A stretch of DNA of 64,000 bases from Anabaena lutea FACHB-196 (GTDB lineage: Bacteria > Cyanobacteriota > Cyanobacteriia > Cyanobacteriales > Nostocaceae), in assembly GCF_014698305.1 (NCBI RefSeq), contig NZ_JACJST010000006.1:124001-188000 (forward strand), given 5' to 3'. Made by a program: the position numbers and the translations under genes. Every line of letters starts with the position of its first letter. Position 1 is the first letter of the stretch. Below the pieces are notes generated by a model. It was not told where the DNA came from, ran no database searches, and saw only the letters and a list, made by a program, of their open reading frames with translations. Below are positions 16,443 to 27,957 of the stretch, piece after piece.

Positions 16443-18584
16443 TTAAACCTCAACCCCCAAAACCCTCACCAAAAACCCCCACTTATCCGCTGCTTCTTCA
16501 ATAATTTTCGCCGTTGGTTTACCCGCACCATGTCCCGCTTTCGTCTCAATTCTAATCAACACCGGCACATCACCAACATGACATTCTTGCAAAGCCGCAG
16601 CAAACTTAAAACTATGGGCAGGAACTACTCTATCATCATGATCTGCGGTAGTAATTAAAGTAGCAGGGTAAGTAGTCCCCGGCTGCAAATTATGCAACGG
16701 TGAATAACCATAGAGAGTTTTAAATTCTTCCGCATTTTCCGAAGAACCATATTCAGCCACCCAAGCCCAACCAATAGTAAATTGATGGAAACGCAACATA
16801 TCCATGACGCCAACTGCGGGTAAAGCAGCAGCAAATAAATCAGGGCGTTGTGTCATACAAGCACCCACCAACAAACCACCATTACTACCACCACCAATAG
16901 CTAACTTTTTAGATTGGGTGTAATTATTAGTAATTAACCATTCAGCCGCCGCAATAAAATCATCAAACACATTTTGCTTTTTCTCCTTCATTCCTGCTTG
17001 ATGCCATTCTTCCCCATATTCACCACCACCGCGCAAATTAGGTACAGCATACACACCACCCATTTCCAGCCATACCAAGAGACTTACAGAAAAATTAGGT
17101 GTTAATGAAATATTAAAACCACCATATCCATAGAGATAAGTTGGGTTATTGCTATCTAATTTAATGCCTTTTTTGTGAGTGATAAACATCGGCACTTGTG
17201 TACCGTCTTTGCTTTTATAAAAAACCTGTTTAGTCTCATATTCATCAGGATTAAAATCTACCTTGGGCTGACGGAAAAGTTCACTTTTTCCCGTTTTCAT
17301 ATCGTAGCGGTAGATAGTTCCTGGTGTGGTAAAGCTGGTGAAACTATAAAAAGTTTCTGTATCATGACGCTTACCGCTAAATCCACCAGCAGCACCAATT
17401 CCAGGTAACTCTACTTCTCTGATAAAGTTACCATTCAGGTCAAATATTTTAATTTGACTATGAGCATCTTGGAGATAATCAGCGACAAATTGATTATTTA
17501 AAATACCTACACTTTCTAATGTTTCTGCTGTTTGGGGAATAATTTCTTGCCGATTTTCTAAATTGGTATTTTGAATATCAATAGCAATAACTCTGCCTCT
17601 AGAAGCATTTAAATCGGTGCGAAAATAGAAAACATGATCATCGTTATCAATAAAGCTATAATCTGCTTCAAATTGGTTAATTAGTTCGACAACTTCCAAA
17701 TTAGGGTTAGCCAAATCTTTGTAAAAAACCAAGTTTCTAGAATCAGTTCCCAACCAAACAGAAATAATCAAATATTTGCCATCTTCTGTAACTTCACCAC
17801 TAAAACCCCATTCTTTTTCGTTAGGACGATGATAAATTAAGATATCATTTGCTTGAGGCGTGCCAAGTTTATGATAATAAAGCTTTTGATAATAATTAAC
17901 ATCTGTCTTGGAAAATTGCTCCTCTTGTGAAGACCCTAAGACCGCATTTTCCGCTTCTAAATTGTTTTTTTCATGTGGTTCATCATAACGACTATAGAAA
18001 AACCCTTCATGATCATGAGTCCAAGATGCACCAGAAAATTTAATCCATTGTAAATGGTCTTTTAAATCTTCACCTGTTTCAATATCTCTAACTTTCCATT
18101 CTTGCCAATCTGAACCAGAAGTAGATAAACCATAAGCTAAAAGTTTACCATTTTCACTAATTGCAATTCCCGAAAGAGCAACTGTGCCATCTTCTGAAAG
18201 TTTATTAGGGTCAAGTAAAACTCTAGGTTCTGCCTCTAAGCAGGGGAGAGTATAGAGAACACTTTGGTTTTGCAGTCCATCATTTTTGAAATAAAAGTAA
18301 GTTTCACCTTCTTTAAAGGGAATACCATATTTTTCATAATCCCAAAGTTTGGTAAGACGCTGTTTAATTTTTTCCCTAGCAGGAATTTCATTCAAATAAT
18401 CAAAAGTAACTTGATTTTGTGCCTCAACCCAAGCTTTTGTATCCTCAGAATCTGGATCTTCTAAAGCACGGTAAGGATCTGCAACTACAGTACCGTGATA
18501 ATCATCAACTTGATTGCTTTTGTTCGTATTAGGATAGGAGAGGGGTTTTTTAGAGTCAGACATAGTTATAGAAATGATTGCCAT
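16443..18584 (-). CDS. Prolyl oligopeptidase (S9A family)
   Basis: The 713-residue cytosolic enzyme cleaves short peptides after proline. The N-terminal seven-blade propeller covers about residues 80-430 and the alpha/beta hydrolase domain the rest. The nucleophile lies in GGGSNGG (Ser near 567), the Asp in DHDDRVVP (near 649) and the His in KAGHGAGKP (near 685). Length is normal for the family. The start is taken at the first ATG, with GGAG twelve bases upstream; an ATG at 18563 (MSDSKKP) is equally close to homologues. A decayed fragment of a second copy lies at 12896-12981. Confidence 0.93.
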   Translation of the reverse strand: MAIISITMSDSKKPLSYPNTNKSNQVDDYHGTVVADPYRALEDPDSEDTKAWVEAQNQVTFDYLNEIPAREKIKQRLTKLWDYEKYGIPFKEGETYFYFKNDGLQNQSVLYTLPCLEAEPRVLLDPNKLSEDGTVALSGIAISENGKLLAYGLSTSGSDWQEWKVRDIETGEDLKDHLQWIKFSGASWTHDHEGFFYSRYDEPHEKNNLEAENAVLGSSQEEQFSKTDVNYYQKLYYHKLGTPQANDILIYHRPNEKEWGFSGEVTEDGKYLIISVWLGTDSRNLVFYKDLANPNLEVVELINQFEADYSFIDNDDHVFYFRTDLNASRGRVIAIDIQNTNLENRQEIIPQTAETLESVGILNNQFVADYLQDAHSQIKIFDLNGNFIREVELPGIGAAGGFSGKRHDTETFYSFTSFTTPGTIYRYDMKTGKSELFRQPKVDFNPDEYETKQVFYKSKDGTQVPMFITHKKGIKLDSNNPTYLYGYGGFNISLTPNFSVSLLVWLEMGGVYAVPNLRGGGEYGEEWHQAGMKEKKQNVFDDFIAAAEWLITNNYTQSKKLAIGGGSNGGLLVGACMTQRPDLFAAALPAVGVMDMLRFHQFTIGWAWVAEYGSSENAEEFKTLYGYSPLHNLQPGTTYPATLITTADHDDRVVPAHSFKFAAALQECHVGDVPVLIRIETKAGHGAGKPTAKIIEEAADKWGFLVRVLGVEV

Positions 18585-18694
18585 GTATTCTCTATTCTCC
18601 CCATATCCCCATTTTTAGGCTACTACTCAGGAATAGAAATTGGAGACAGAAGAGAGTTTTCCTTCTTGCTCCCTTTCCTCTTCCCAATACCCAC

Positions 18695-21600
18695 TTAAGC
18701 AGTAACGAGTTTTTCCCCTTTCAACATTCTTGAAGCAGCTTCTAGAAGTGCTTCTTCTAGATATGGTTTAGTGAAGTAGCCGCTGGCACCGAGTTGAACT
18801 GCCATTTGTCGGTGTTTGTCTGCACCCCGTGAGGTGAGCATGGCAATGGGCAGGTGGTTAAGAGTACTATCTTTTTGAATGCGGGATAATAATTCCAGTC
18901 CATCACAGCGGGGCATTTCGATGTCGCAGAAGACGATATCGCATGGCAGCCCGGAACGGAGTTTATCCCAAGCTTCCTGACCATCACGCGCCTGTTCAAC
19001 GCGATAACCTGCCTTAGTAAAGGTAAGAGAAAGCAACTCCCGGACGGTAATGGAGTCATCGATAATCAGCACTGTTGGCTCAATCTTAGCTTCTGGAGTT
19101 TCAGGAAGAGAAGGAGTAGTTTTTCGTTGCCAAGAACCGCCACCAATTTGTTTGGACATTTTGCCTTGGAAGATGTCAATGATTTCCAAAACGTCGGCAA
19201 TGGGCATAATGCGACCATCACCGAGAACTGTAGCACCAGCTACACCGCTAGGTTTGGGAGCAGGCCCTTCAAATTGCTTAATAACTATTTCTTGTTCACT
19301 TAGTACTTGGTCAATCTGTAGAGCAACCATTGTATTTCCTGAACGGACTACGACTACAGAAACCATGTCATCTTCTCTGGTGGCGCTATAGACGTTACCG
19401 CGACTAATCTGGCGATTAAAGGCTAAAATTTCCTTCAAAGGTCGGAATGGTAGGGCTGTATCCCGCCAAAAAATAAATGGTTGTCCATCAGCATCTTGCT
19501 GAATATCGGTGACGGGAATATCTAGTGTGTCTTCTACTCCGTCCATTGGGAAGGCGATTCTTGATTTATCGGAGACACAGCAGAGAGCTTTACAAATACT
19601 CAGGGTGAGTGGTAGACGAATGGTGAAGGTGGTTCCTTTACCGAGGGTGGAGTCAGTGGTAACTGTGCCGCGAATTTCGTTAATGTTGTTCTCGACTACG
19701 TTCATGCCTACACCCCGACCTTTGATATCATCAATTTCATCGGCAGTGCTAAAATCAGGCACGAACAAAAGTTCATAAACTTCTTGGCGAGACATCCTTT
19801 GAGCCTCTTCTAGTGTAATTACACCTCTTTCAATGGCCTTGTGTTTGACAATTTCGTGGTTGATACCAGCGCCATCATCAGCTACAGAAATTACAGTTTG
19901 GTTGCCCTGGTGGAAAGCACAGATGGTAATGATGCCCACGGGTGATTTACCAGCAGCTTTCCGTACTTCTGGAGTTTCAATACCGTGAGCGATCGCATTA
20001 TTGAGCATATGAGTGAGCGGGTCAGTCAGATGATCTAAAATCATCTTGTCAATTAATGTGTCTGCACCTTCTGCCACCAATTCTACTTGTTTACCGCACT
20101 TGATGCCGTTATCGCGTACACCTCGGCGCAAGCGATCTACAGCTTGAGCAAAAGGTACCATTCGCGCTCTGGTTAGTCCTTCTTGTAGCTGGGTGGTGAC
20201 TTGGCGGAATTGCCTGGCTACGCGCTCGGTTTCTTCGGTGACAAAGTCAATATCACTGGCTGACTCACGGACTCGGACAATGAACTCGATTGTTTCTTGG
20301 GATAATGTATGGAAAAGGGTAAAGTGATCCATTTCTAGCTCACTAAAACCCCGATCTTGAGAATTTCCTGATGAGTGGCTGTGTCCTTTGGAGCGACTGC
20401 GGCTGGTGAGGAGAGAGGCTTCTAATAGCGATCGCTCGTACAATTCCTGCATCCTTGCTCCTACATCCGAGAGATGTTGTACTTGAATCAGCAAGTTATC
20501 TAGTGACTGCCGCAGACGTTCATGATCCTGTTCTAATGTGTTGCGATTGACTACCAACTCCCCAACTAAGTTACTCATCTCATCCAGTTGCTTAACTGGA
20601 ATCTTCATGCTTTCTTCTCTAGTCACACGACGAGTATTGGGACGTTGTGTTTTGGTGCTGTTGGATTTGGCCCCTCTTCCTTGGGCGTTGATTGTTTGAT
20701 CTGCTTCGTCCAGCAGTCTTGCCAATTGATCAAAGTCATCATCAACTTGTTCTAAGCCTAAACCAGCATTATTAGATTTTGCTAAGACTCTTGGAGTCAA
20801 TGCTGGCTGCACTTTAGGCATTTCTGTTACTTCAAAATTGTCTGTACCCAGCAATGCCGCTAAAGCGTCAAAATCTGTGTCAGGCATGGAGACAGAATTG
20901 GTAACGCATTCTAATGGATCATCTAGTAATGCGTCTAAAAAGGCAAATTCATCTGGGGAGGAGAACTCATTTTCATCGCTTTGGACTGCTGTAGTTTCTC
21001 CTTCTGGTTCTTCAGCATTTTCTACCCCAAACATCAGGTGAGTTTCATCTGTCTCACTCACTATTTGCTGTTCTGCTGATGCATCTGCTGTGATTTCGTC
21101 TTCTTCCCAACTCAACTCAGAGAAATCAAAATCTGAGGCTGTGTCGATACTTGCTGCTGACTGACTTTCTAAGTAGTCAATGCTGTGAATATTAGTAATT
21201 AACTCTTCTTGATTTGTTGCCTCTGGTAAATCAGCGATTAAGTTGAATATTTCTGTTTCCGGCACATTTATTTCTGTAAATGCCTCAGCATCTACCGAAA
21301 TTTCGCTCACCTCTGTCTGGTCAATCAGACTGATATCTGCTGAGTGAGTTACTGCTATATCTTCTAAGGAAACTGAGGAATCCTGACTGCTGTCGTCCTC
21401 AAAATTCCCAAACATATCTAGTTCCAGATCAACTGATGTTTCCAGAGACTGGTTAGTAAATTGTGGTATGGAATCTACCGCTTCTGGCTCTTGCGAGAAA
21501 CTCTGAATTTCAGGTAAGGACAATTCACCATCATCAATGCTGAGGGAAGAAGCAAAATCAGCAAAGAAGTCATCCTCTCCATCTGATGTGAAGATGATAT

Positions 21601-23758
21601 TCCCTACTTGTTCTTCTTCCGAAAAGTCAAAATCTCCCAGATAAGTGTCGTCGAGGAAGGAATGCTGACTATCACCTAAAGCTTCTCCAGATGCAGATGC
21701 AAATATACTTTCTTCTAATTCCCTAGCCACATCTTGCTCAACTACAGGAATTAACTGTAGTGGTTCTGCCGTATAGTTCCAGAAGTTGTTTGCATCGTCT
21801 TCCGCAGTGAAAACTTCTGTTGTTGATGATGTAGCAAATATATCATCAACGGCGAAATTATCTGTTGGCTGGATTGTATTATTGTTTTCTAGTTCATCAA
21901 ACAGAGTATCCAAAGACAAGCTTTCTGGTTGAGATTGGATTACTTCTGAGTCTATAGTGTCACTAGGGATAAGTTCTTCAAGAGGATCTATATTCGTAGT
22001 TGCTGATAAAAAGTTATCAAAACTATTGTTAGATACGGTAGATATTTCTGTGCTAGGAATAATTTCTAGTTCTGTTGCAGTGACTTCTTTTATATCTAAA
22101 AATTCATTGTCGTCGAATATTTGTCCCAATGTGTCTGCTTCTGACTGATTAATGTTGACATCTCTGGGAGCGATTTCTACAGATAACTGTGGCAATTCGT
22201 TAAAAGTTACTGTTGATTCTTCATTGGCAACATCATCTGATAAAAAGTCTAGTGGACTAACAATATTATTAGTTTCTGGGGTTTGAGGATTTGTGATTTG
22301 ATTATTCGGTTCTAAAAATTCTTGTTCAAAAAACTCTTTGCCAAATATTGTATGTAGGTCTTCTGTAATGGGGGCAACATTTTGACGAAGATCATTATTT
22401 TTAGGATCATCTAATGACAGCAATTCTTTTAGATCGTCGTCATCTTCATCTTCTAAATCACCGTTATTAATTCCTAATTCATGAATATTGGTATTGAGTA
22501 TTTCTTCTTGTTGCCAGCTTTTATCTAGGTCGGAAGTAATGTCAAATATACCAGCAAGAGTATTGATCTCGGCGATTCCTACTTCCAGTCCCCCCATGTC
22601 AAGAGTATTACTATTGAGTGTTTCGTCTTCATAAGTAAAGAAGGGGTGAGAAATTGTTATATCTGATAGATCAACCTGGATATCGCTGGTTTCTGCTGGT
22701 AGGGTTAGTTCTTCTGTTGGTGCAAATATAATTGTGCTGCTTTCTTCTAGCGGCAAAGATTCTGTATGTATTTCTAGAGTACTAGTAGATGCTGTTACTG
22801 CTTGTGGTTCTTCATCAACGGAATCGACGAAATTTAGTGTTAAGAAATCCAATTCTGGAATTAGTTCCAGTGCTTCTAGTTGGGGACTAGTGGTGATTTG
22901 GGCTTCTTTTCCTTGGAGAACTAATTCTTGGGCTTGTTTGATTTCGGTAATGACGATTTTGGCTAAAGTCAGATAGCTATTGTCTGGATTAGCGATCGCA
23001 TTGGCTGCTGATTGAGATAAACTGCACCAATTGGGTAAATTTAATTTTTCACCCAGTTTTACTAACCGATGACAGCATTCCTGGAGCTTTTCTCGTGATG
23101 ATGGTGTGGTACTTTGTTTAAACAGTTGCAACATTTCCCGCAGGGATTGCAGCACCTGGGTTTGAAATTCTGACCAATTATCATTTCTATTCTCTGCTAC
23201 CAGAGGTTTCTGTGTTTGTGGTGTGGATACAGGAGCCTGATCTTGAAATTTGGTAGATGCAGAACCGATTGGTACAGGACGCATCTGGATGATGGTTGGG
23301 TATTCAGCAACTGGGGCTGCACTACTCCCTGGTTGTACAAGTAGTTCTAAATGCTGAATCAGCCATTCAAAGACTGGTTCAGTTTCTGACATCAAAGTAT
23401 TCGCCGTTTCGTCTGAAAGACCAAAGGGACTACTAAGATGGTCTAATAAAGATCTCAATGTATCCGCAACACCAAGAAACAGTGACTCTAACTTTTGGTC
23501 AACTTGAACTGGATGTTCTTTGAGAACTTTGAAACAATCTTCCAAGCGGTGAGACGTGTGCTGGATACTACTCAAACCCAGCATGGCCGCCCCTCCTTTG
23601 ATGGAGTGAGCAGCCCGGAAGACTTCTTTGATCATTTCTGGGTCGTTGAGAGTATCTTGGAGCTTCAGTAACCCCTGTTCAATGGTATTCAGGTGTTCTC
23701 TGGCTTCTTCGATAAAGTAACCCAAAATCTTCTGTTGTTGTTCCGGCTGCATCTGCAT
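18695..23758 (-). CDS. hmpE: HmpE, CheA-like hybrid histidine kinase
   Basis: This 1687-residue kinase is the signalling core of the Hmp locus, which controls hormogonium motility and polar PilA localisation in Nostoc. Residues 1-150 are an Hpt domain with phospho-acceptor His51 (AAHSIKGG). From about 300 to 1020 runs a long acidic, Ser/Thr-rich linker of low complexity. A dimerisation helix starts near 1050 (LVGELVVNRNTLEQ), then HATPase (NNAIAHGIET near 1249), CheW-like domain (about 1400-1540) and a C-terminal receiver domain (IIDDSITVRE and FCDIEMP, about 1560-1680). The linker is unusually long for a CheA. It follows hmpD by 114 bases. Confidence 0.9.
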   Translation of the reverse strand: MQMQPEQQQKILGYFIEEAREHLNTIEQGLLKLQDTLNDPEMIKEVFRAAHSIKGGAAMLGLSSIQHTSHRLEDCFKVLKEHPVQVDQKLESLFLGVADTLRSLLDHLSSPFGLSDETANTLMSETEPVFEWLIQHLELLVQPGSSAAPVAEYPTIIQMRPVPIGSASTKFQDQAPVSTPQTQKPLVAENRNDNWSEFQTQVLQSLREMLQLFKQSTTPSSREKLQECCHRLVKLGEKLNLPNWCSLSQSAANAIANPDNSYLTLAKIVITEIKQAQELVLQGKEAQITTSPQLEALELIPELDFLTLNFVDSVDEEPQAVTASTSTLEIHTESLPLEESSTIIFAPTEELTLPAETSDIQVDLSDITISHPFFTYEDETLNSNTLDMGGLEVGIAEINTLAGIFDITSDLDKSWQQEEILNTNIHELGINNGDLEDEDDDDLKELLSLDDPKNNDLRQNVAPITEDLHTIFGKEFFEQEFLEPNNQITNPQTPETNNIVSPLDFLSDDVANEESTVTFNELPQLSVEIAPRDVNINQSEADTLGQIFDDNEFLDIKEVTATELEIIPSTEISTVSNNSFDNFLSATTNIDPLEELIPSDTIDSEVIQSQPESLSLDTLFDELENNNTIQPTDNFAVDDIFATSSTTEVFTAEDDANNFWNYTAEPLQLIPVVEQDVARELEESIFASASGEALGDSQHSFLDDTYLGDFDFSEEEQVGNIIFTSDGEDDFFADFASSLSIDDGELSLPEIQSFSQEPEAVDSIPQFTNQSLETSVDLELDMFGNFEDDSSQDSSVSLEDIAVTHSADISLIDQTEVSEISVDAEAFTEINVPETEIFNLIADLPEATNQEELITNIHSIDYLESQSAASIDTASDFDFSELSWEEDEITADASAEQQIVSETDETHLMFGVENAEEPEGETTAVQSDENEFSSPDEFAFLDALLDDPLECVTNSVSMPDTDFDALAALLGTDNFEVTEMPKVQPALTPRVLAKSNNAGLGLEQVDDDFDQLARLLDEADQTINAQGRGAKSNSTKTQRPNTRRVTREESMKIPVKQLDEMSNLVGELVVNRNTLEQDHERLRQSLDNLLIQVQHLSDVGARMQELYERSLLEASLLTSRSRSKGHSHSSGNSQDRGFSELEMDHFTLFHTLSQETIEFIVRVRESASDIDFVTEETERVARQFRQVTTQLQEGLTRARMVPFAQAVDRLRRGVRDNGIKCGKQVELVAEGADTLIDKMILDHLTDPLTHMLNNAIAHGIETPEVRKAAGKSPVGIITICAFHQGNQTVISVADDGAGINHEIVKHKAIERGVITLEEAQRMSRQEVYELLFVPDFSTADEIDDIKGRGVGMNVVENNINEIRGTVTTDSTLGKGTTFTIRLPLTLSICKALCCVSDKSRIAFPMDGVEDTLDIPVTDIQQDADGQPFIFWRDTALPFRPLKEILAFNRQISRGNVYSATREDDMVSVVVVRSGNTMVALQIDQVLSEQEIVIKQFEGPAPKPSGVAGATVLGDGRIMPIADVLEIIDIFQGKMSKQIGGGSWQRKTTPSLPETPEAKIEPTVLIIDDSITVRELLSLTFTKAGYRVEQARDGQEAWDKLRSGLPCDIVFCDIEMPRCDGLELLSRIQKDSTLNHLPIAMLTSRGADKHRQMAVQLGASGYFTKPYLEEALLEAASRMLKGEKLVTA

Positions 23759-23872
23759 AAGAATAAAGGATGAGTGATATAAACCGTAAATCCCCGTACT
23801 CTACATGAGAAACCTAGGGTTAGGATTAAGTCTGAAGCATAAATTATACTTCATAACTTTATACTTCATCCT

Positions 23873-26839
23873 TTACCTAGATTCAATAGTTTCCACTCGG
23901 AAGCGTTCCACAGAGGCAATTAAGTCGCGGGATACACCCACTAAGTGCTGTAGTGCGCCAGAAACTCGCTGTGCTTCTTGAGAGGTTTCTTGGGCTGTTA
24001 ATTCCACTGATTGCATCACCTGAGCTACAGCACGGGAGGTTTCCGTCTGTTCTACAGTGTCGCTGGTAATTGAACGTACCAAAGTGTCAATATGTTTTGC
24101 GACATCAATGATGTTTTCAAGCGATCGCTTGGCTTCTTCTGCCAATTTTGTCCCTTGAATTACCTGTTGTGTACCTTCTTCCATTGCTGTCATGACAGAA
24201 CTAGTTTCGCTCTGAATTTGCATGACTATTTGTTCGATTTCTTTTAAAGATTTGGCAGATTTGTCTGCTAACTGGCGGACTTCATCTGCAACAATCGCAA
24301 ATCCACGACCAGCTTCTCCTGCTCTGGCTGCCTCAATACTAGCATTGAGTGCCAACAAGTTGGTGCGAGAAGCAATTTGGGAAACCAAGGCAACAATGGA
24401 GTTAATTTCTTGGGAAGATTCGGCTAATCGCTTCACTTTACGGGTAGTTTCTGCGACTGTTTCCCGAATTTCCAAAATCCCAGCCACTGTATTTTCTACT
24501 GCTTCCCCTCCTTTGAGAGCGATCACACTGGCATCACGGGCTACAGTTTCTGCCTCTTTAGCGGCATCTGCTACCCGTTTAATAGATTCGGTCATGACTT
24601 GCACAGAATTGAGGGTGACAGCCAACTCTTCTGCTTGACGCAAAGCATCACCTGATAAAGCTCTAGCAAAGGTTTCTGAGTTGGTTGAACCTTTAGTCAC
24701 TTCCCGTGCAGCCACTTTCACCTGTTGGACAATATCCCGCAGGTTTTGAATTGTCAGGTTAAAGGCATCAGCTACTGCTCCAAGGACATCGGCTGTCACC
24801 TCGGCTTGAACTGTGAGATCTCCCCTAGCCGCACCTTCCACATCGTCTAAGAGGCGAATTACTTGGCGTTGCAGGTTTTCTTTGGCTTCTTCTTGTTCAA
24901 CTGCTTTCCGTTGAGCTTCATTGGTGGTCGTAAAAATTACCCGCGCCATATCGTTGAAGCTGGTAGCTAAGTACCCTAATTCATCTTCTGAGTAAACTGT
25001 AGCTTGAACATTCAGATTTCCTTCCCGCACAGCATCAAACTGAGCTTGCAGATCTTTGGTAGTCCGCCGAATTTGCTTCAGTGTCAGATTGCCCATAAAG
25101 CCTGCTGTGACTCCACCTGCCAATCCAGCAGCTAAAGCCATTGCCCAGCCTGTATTTCTGACAGATTCTCGTTGTGAGGTTGGAGAAAATGAAGTAGCTC
25201 CAAAGCTAATTAAAGCTGCAACCACTGCTGAGGTTAAGCCCACAGCACCGGCAATATACCATTGCTTTTTCTCTAAAGAGGCATTCTCAAAGAATCCAAA
25301 CAAGCCTTGGTCAACACTGACGTTAGGTTCTAGCTTAGGAACGTCTGACTGGGTAAATACGGCAACTGCGTCTTGAGAACCTGTAATCGTAAACTCTTCA
25401 TCCCGATCAGCAACGCTATTGCTGGAGAAACTCTCAGTAAAACTACTGGTTATATTATCTCTCTTTTCCCGTGATTCAGATCCTGAGCCAATATCACTGA
25501 ATTCACCTTCTCCTGACAGATCAAAGCTGGGAATACTACCGATATCGTCAAAGTCGCCAAAGTCGCCAAAGTCATCTAAAAACCGAATATCGTTATTGTG
25601 ATTGTTTTGAGAATTTGCTCCACTCAAAATACTGTTGTTATCTTCGTCATCTGAGAAGCTTTCTGAGCCAAAGGCCTTCTGAAATGCTTCTAAATCTAAA
25701 CTTTCGTTATCAAAGTTATTTGGTTCCTGATAGCTTTTGACGTTAACTGGCTGGTCATGCACAGTCGAATTGCTGTTCAAAGATGAAGACACTTGATGAT
25801 TTAAGTTAGGCGCTGGTGTCGGGTTTGTTTCCTCTGGGATCTGATTTAACCAATTATCTGGGCTGCTAAAAGATATATCTTCATTACTGTTGCTTAAATT
25901 ATTGGTGGTCAAACCATTGTTGATTTCTGGTTCGTCCACCACGATCTTTATATCTTCCTGACTCTGATTGGAGAAGCCCAAATTCCCCATATTCATCTCT
26001 TTCAATTCTGGTGAATCTTCTTCCCTCAATAATTCAGGTGTCGGTTGCCAGGTATTGTTGAGTGGTAAATTAATTTCTCCAAAAGGTGAATTACTATCCT
26101 CTTGACTAATTGCTAAATTTTCATGAGATGAATTCACATCAAAGTCGGCGAAAGGACTATTTCCGAATGATGTTTCCACATCCACTCCGGAATTATTTTC
26201 TTGCCAGAAAGGAGGCAACTCTAAAGCTCCTGATGCTTCACCACTGTTCTCTGCTGGTTCTAGAACTTGTTGATCTAGCGCAAAGGGGTCATCGCCAAAA
26301 GCTACTGAGTTATTTGGTGTGGGATGGAATTCTGTATGTTCTACAGCGAGATTAAAAGGATTACTCACAGATAGATCTTCAAGATCATCAACCGATGATT
26401 GATAATCATCAAAGGAGTTCAGATCAAAGCTGGTATTACCCAACTCTCCATCAATTCCCAAGTCTAGCAATTCTAACTCATCAGTGATGAGACCAGAGGA
26501 TACTTCTACAGAATTTTTTAGCTCACTAGGCTCTTGTGTCAGTTCATCAGAGTCTAATGCTCGGAGGTATTCATTGATATTTTCCAGCCCGTTAGTGGCA
26601 AAACCAATGATTTCTTGATCATCTGTAAAATCCAACACCTTTTGATATTCTGCTTTTGCTATGTCGTACTGCTGCAAAACGTAGTATGTATGCCCCCTCA
26701 ACAAATGAGAGTTGGGGTCATCTGGAAAATTTTTCACCACCTGATCTACTAAAGTAGCGGCAACTTCATAGTTCCCTTGGACATAGGCTGTCATTGCCTG
26801 TTGATATGTTGAATTATCATCATTAATATTTATTGCCAT
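23873..26839 (-). CDS. hmpD: HmpD, methyl-accepting chemotaxis-like receptor with N-terminal TPR
   Basis: The 988-residue receptor begins with a TPR-like helical segment (about residues 8-75), followed by a long acidic Asn/Ser-rich region to about residue 500. Two membrane helices lie near 525-545 and 560-580. Two HAMP-like segments follow ([16 protein letters not shown], then [19 protein letters not shown]), and the MCP signalling tip is near residue 860 ([35 protein letters not shown]). There is no GAF photoreceptor domain, which fits HmpD and not PixJ/PtxD. The frame is open from 26899, but the ATG at 26839 follows a GGGAGG site and clears hmpC by 16 bases. Confidence 0.88.
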   Translation of the reverse strand: MAININDDNSTYQQAMTAYVQGNYEVAATLVDQVVKNFPDDPNSHLLRGHTYYVLQQYDIAKAEYQKVLDFTDDQEIIGFATNGLENINEYLRALDSDELTQEPSELKNSVEVSSGLITDELELLDLGIDGELGNTSFDLNSFDDYQSSVDDLEDLSVSNPFNLAVEHTEFHPTPNNSVAFGDDPFALDQQVLEPAENSGEASGALELPPFWQENNSGVDVETSFGNSPFADFDVNSSHENLAISQEDSNSPFGEINLPLNNTWQPTPELLREEDSPELKEMNMGNLGFSNQSQEDIKIVVDEPEINNGLTTNNLSNSNEDISFSSPDNWLNQIPEETNPTPAPNLNHQVSSSLNSNSTVHDQPVNVKSYQEPNNFDNESLDLEAFQKAFGSESFSDDEDNNSILSGANSQNNHNNDIRFLDDFGDFGDFDDIGSIPSFDLSGEGEFSDIGSGSESREKRDNITSSFTESFSSNSVADRDEEFTITGSQDAVAVFTQSDVPKLEPNVSVDQGLFGFFENASLEKKQWYIAGAVGLTSAVVAALISFGATSFSPTSQRESVRNTGWAMALAAGLAGGVTAGFMGNLTLKQIRRTTKDLQAQFDAVREGNLNVQATVYSEDELGYLATSFNDMARVIFTTTNEAQRKAVEQEEAKENLQRQVIRLLDDVEGAARGDLTVQAEVTADVLGAVADAFNLTIQNLRDIVQQVKVAAREVTKGSTNSETFARALSGDALRQAEELAVTLNSVQVMTESIKRVADAAKEAETVARDASVIALKGGEAVENTVAGILEIRETVAETTRKVKRLAESSQEINSIVALVSQIASRTNLLALNASIEAARAGEAGRGFAIVADEVRQLADKSAKSLKEIEQIVMQIQSETSSVMTAMEEGTQQVIQGTKLAEEAKRSLENIIDVAKHIDTLVRSITSDTVEQTETSRAVAQVMQSVELTAQETSQEAQRVSGALQHLVGVSRDLIASVERFRVETIESR

Positions 26840-26855
26840 TTCCTCCCTCCCGACT

Positions 26856-27383
26856 TCATCCTGCCCACCGCGCACTTCGCAAAATTGCTGTTTGATCAAT
26901 TAGTCGCAGATACTTATTTTTTTTAGTATCTAACCATTCGCCACGCAAAAAAGGAGCCATAGTATCTGGTACGTTATTTGGTGGCATCAGATACTGTACA
27001 TCAAGCCAGTCCATACCACAGATTTCTTCTACTCCTAAACCTACTATGATATCTTGATCTTCAATAGCAATTACTTGTATCTCAGACCTATCCGTGTTTA
27101 ATGCCGTTGCTTCCCCCAGAAATTGACCCAAATCTGCCACCCAAATTAATCGCCCTCGTAAATTGAGAGTCCCTAAAAGTAATGGAGAAACATTAGGAAT
27201 TGGGGTGATGCGATCTGGACTTAGTTCAATCACCTCCCGAATCCCAGTTGCTTGTAATGCAAACTCCTGATCAGAAGAAATGTAAAACCGCAAGTGTAAC
27301 TCACCTTCGGGACTTTCTAGTTGTAATTCCGGGCGAAATTGGTCTTGACCACTGCCAGTTAAAAAGTCTGGTTTGCTGACCAT
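26856..27383 (-). CDS. hmpC: HmpC, CheW-like adaptor
   Basis: The 175-residue protein is a CheW-type coupling protein linking the receptor HmpD to the kinase HmpE. It shows the CheW pattern: a beta-rich domain with [19 protein letters not shown] and [20 protein letters not shown]. The gene lies 13 bases after hmpB and 16 before hmpD, so the three are one operon. Length is typical of the cyanobacterial adaptors PixI and HmpC. Confidence 0.88.
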   Translation of the reverse strand: MVSKPDFLTGSGQDQFRPELQLESPEGELHLRFYISSDQEFALQATGIREVIELSPDRITPIPNVSPLLLGTLNLRGRLIWVADLGQFLGEATALNTDRSEIQVIAIEDQDIIVGLGVEEICGMDWLDVQYLMPPNNVPDTMAPFLRGEWLDTKKNKYLRLIDQTAILRSARWAG

Positions 27384-27396
27384 GTTGTTGTCATCC

Positions 27397-27762
27397 TTAT
27401 CCCCGCAGTAGTTGCTTGACTGTTCCTACCAATTCGGTTGGTTGAAACGGTTTGGCGATGTAAGCATCAGCCCCTTGTTTCATGCCCCAGTAACGATCAA
27501 ATTCTTCACCTTTGGAAGAACACATCACTACAGGGACATTTTGGGTTTTCGGATCGGATTTTAATCGCCGACAAAGTTCGTAACCGTTCATCCGGGGCAT
27601 GACAATATCCAAGACTACTAAATCTGGAGGTGTGCTTTGAATTGCTTCCAAAGCTTCTAATCCGTCACAAGCATGGGTGACTGTTAAGCCACTGGCTTTG
27701 AGGAGGTCTGTAATCATCTCCCTTTGGGCGATACTGTCTTCCACAATCAAAACTGTACTCAT
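27397..27762 (-). CDS. hmpB: HmpB, CheY-like response regulator
   Basis: The 121-residue protein is a lone receiver domain. VEDS is at residues 7-10, the phospho-acceptor Asp is in LVVLDIVMPRMNG near residue 52, Ser in VVMCSSKGEE near 83 and Lys in AKPFQPTE near 104. It is a CheY/PixH type regulator of the Hmp pathway. It is followed by hmpC after 13 bases and preceded by hmpA after 195 bases. Confidence 0.9.
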   Translation of the reverse strand: MSTVLIVEDSIAQREMITDLLKASGLTVTHACDGLEALEAIQSTPPDLVVLDIVMPRMNGYELCRRLKSDPKTQNVPVVMCSSKGEEFDRYWGMKQGADAYIAKPFQPTELVGTVKQLLRG

Positions 27763-27957
27763 AAATGCCTATCTACCTCCTGATTTAAACTTTCCTTTCT
27801 GGAATATTTCTTGATTCCCTAACAAAATATTAATTGTATAAATTAATTCTACTATTGTACTAATTTACTGAAACTGGATGTTTCCCCTGGGTTCGCTGAT
27901 TCTGTGATAACATTTTTTACCCTATCTTTGAGCAAATTCACAAGTCTTGTATTCCGT

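Noticed and set aside
24222-24638. 138-codon plus-strand frame inside hmpD
   Set aside because: It mirrors the conserved MCP signalling domain on the other strand.
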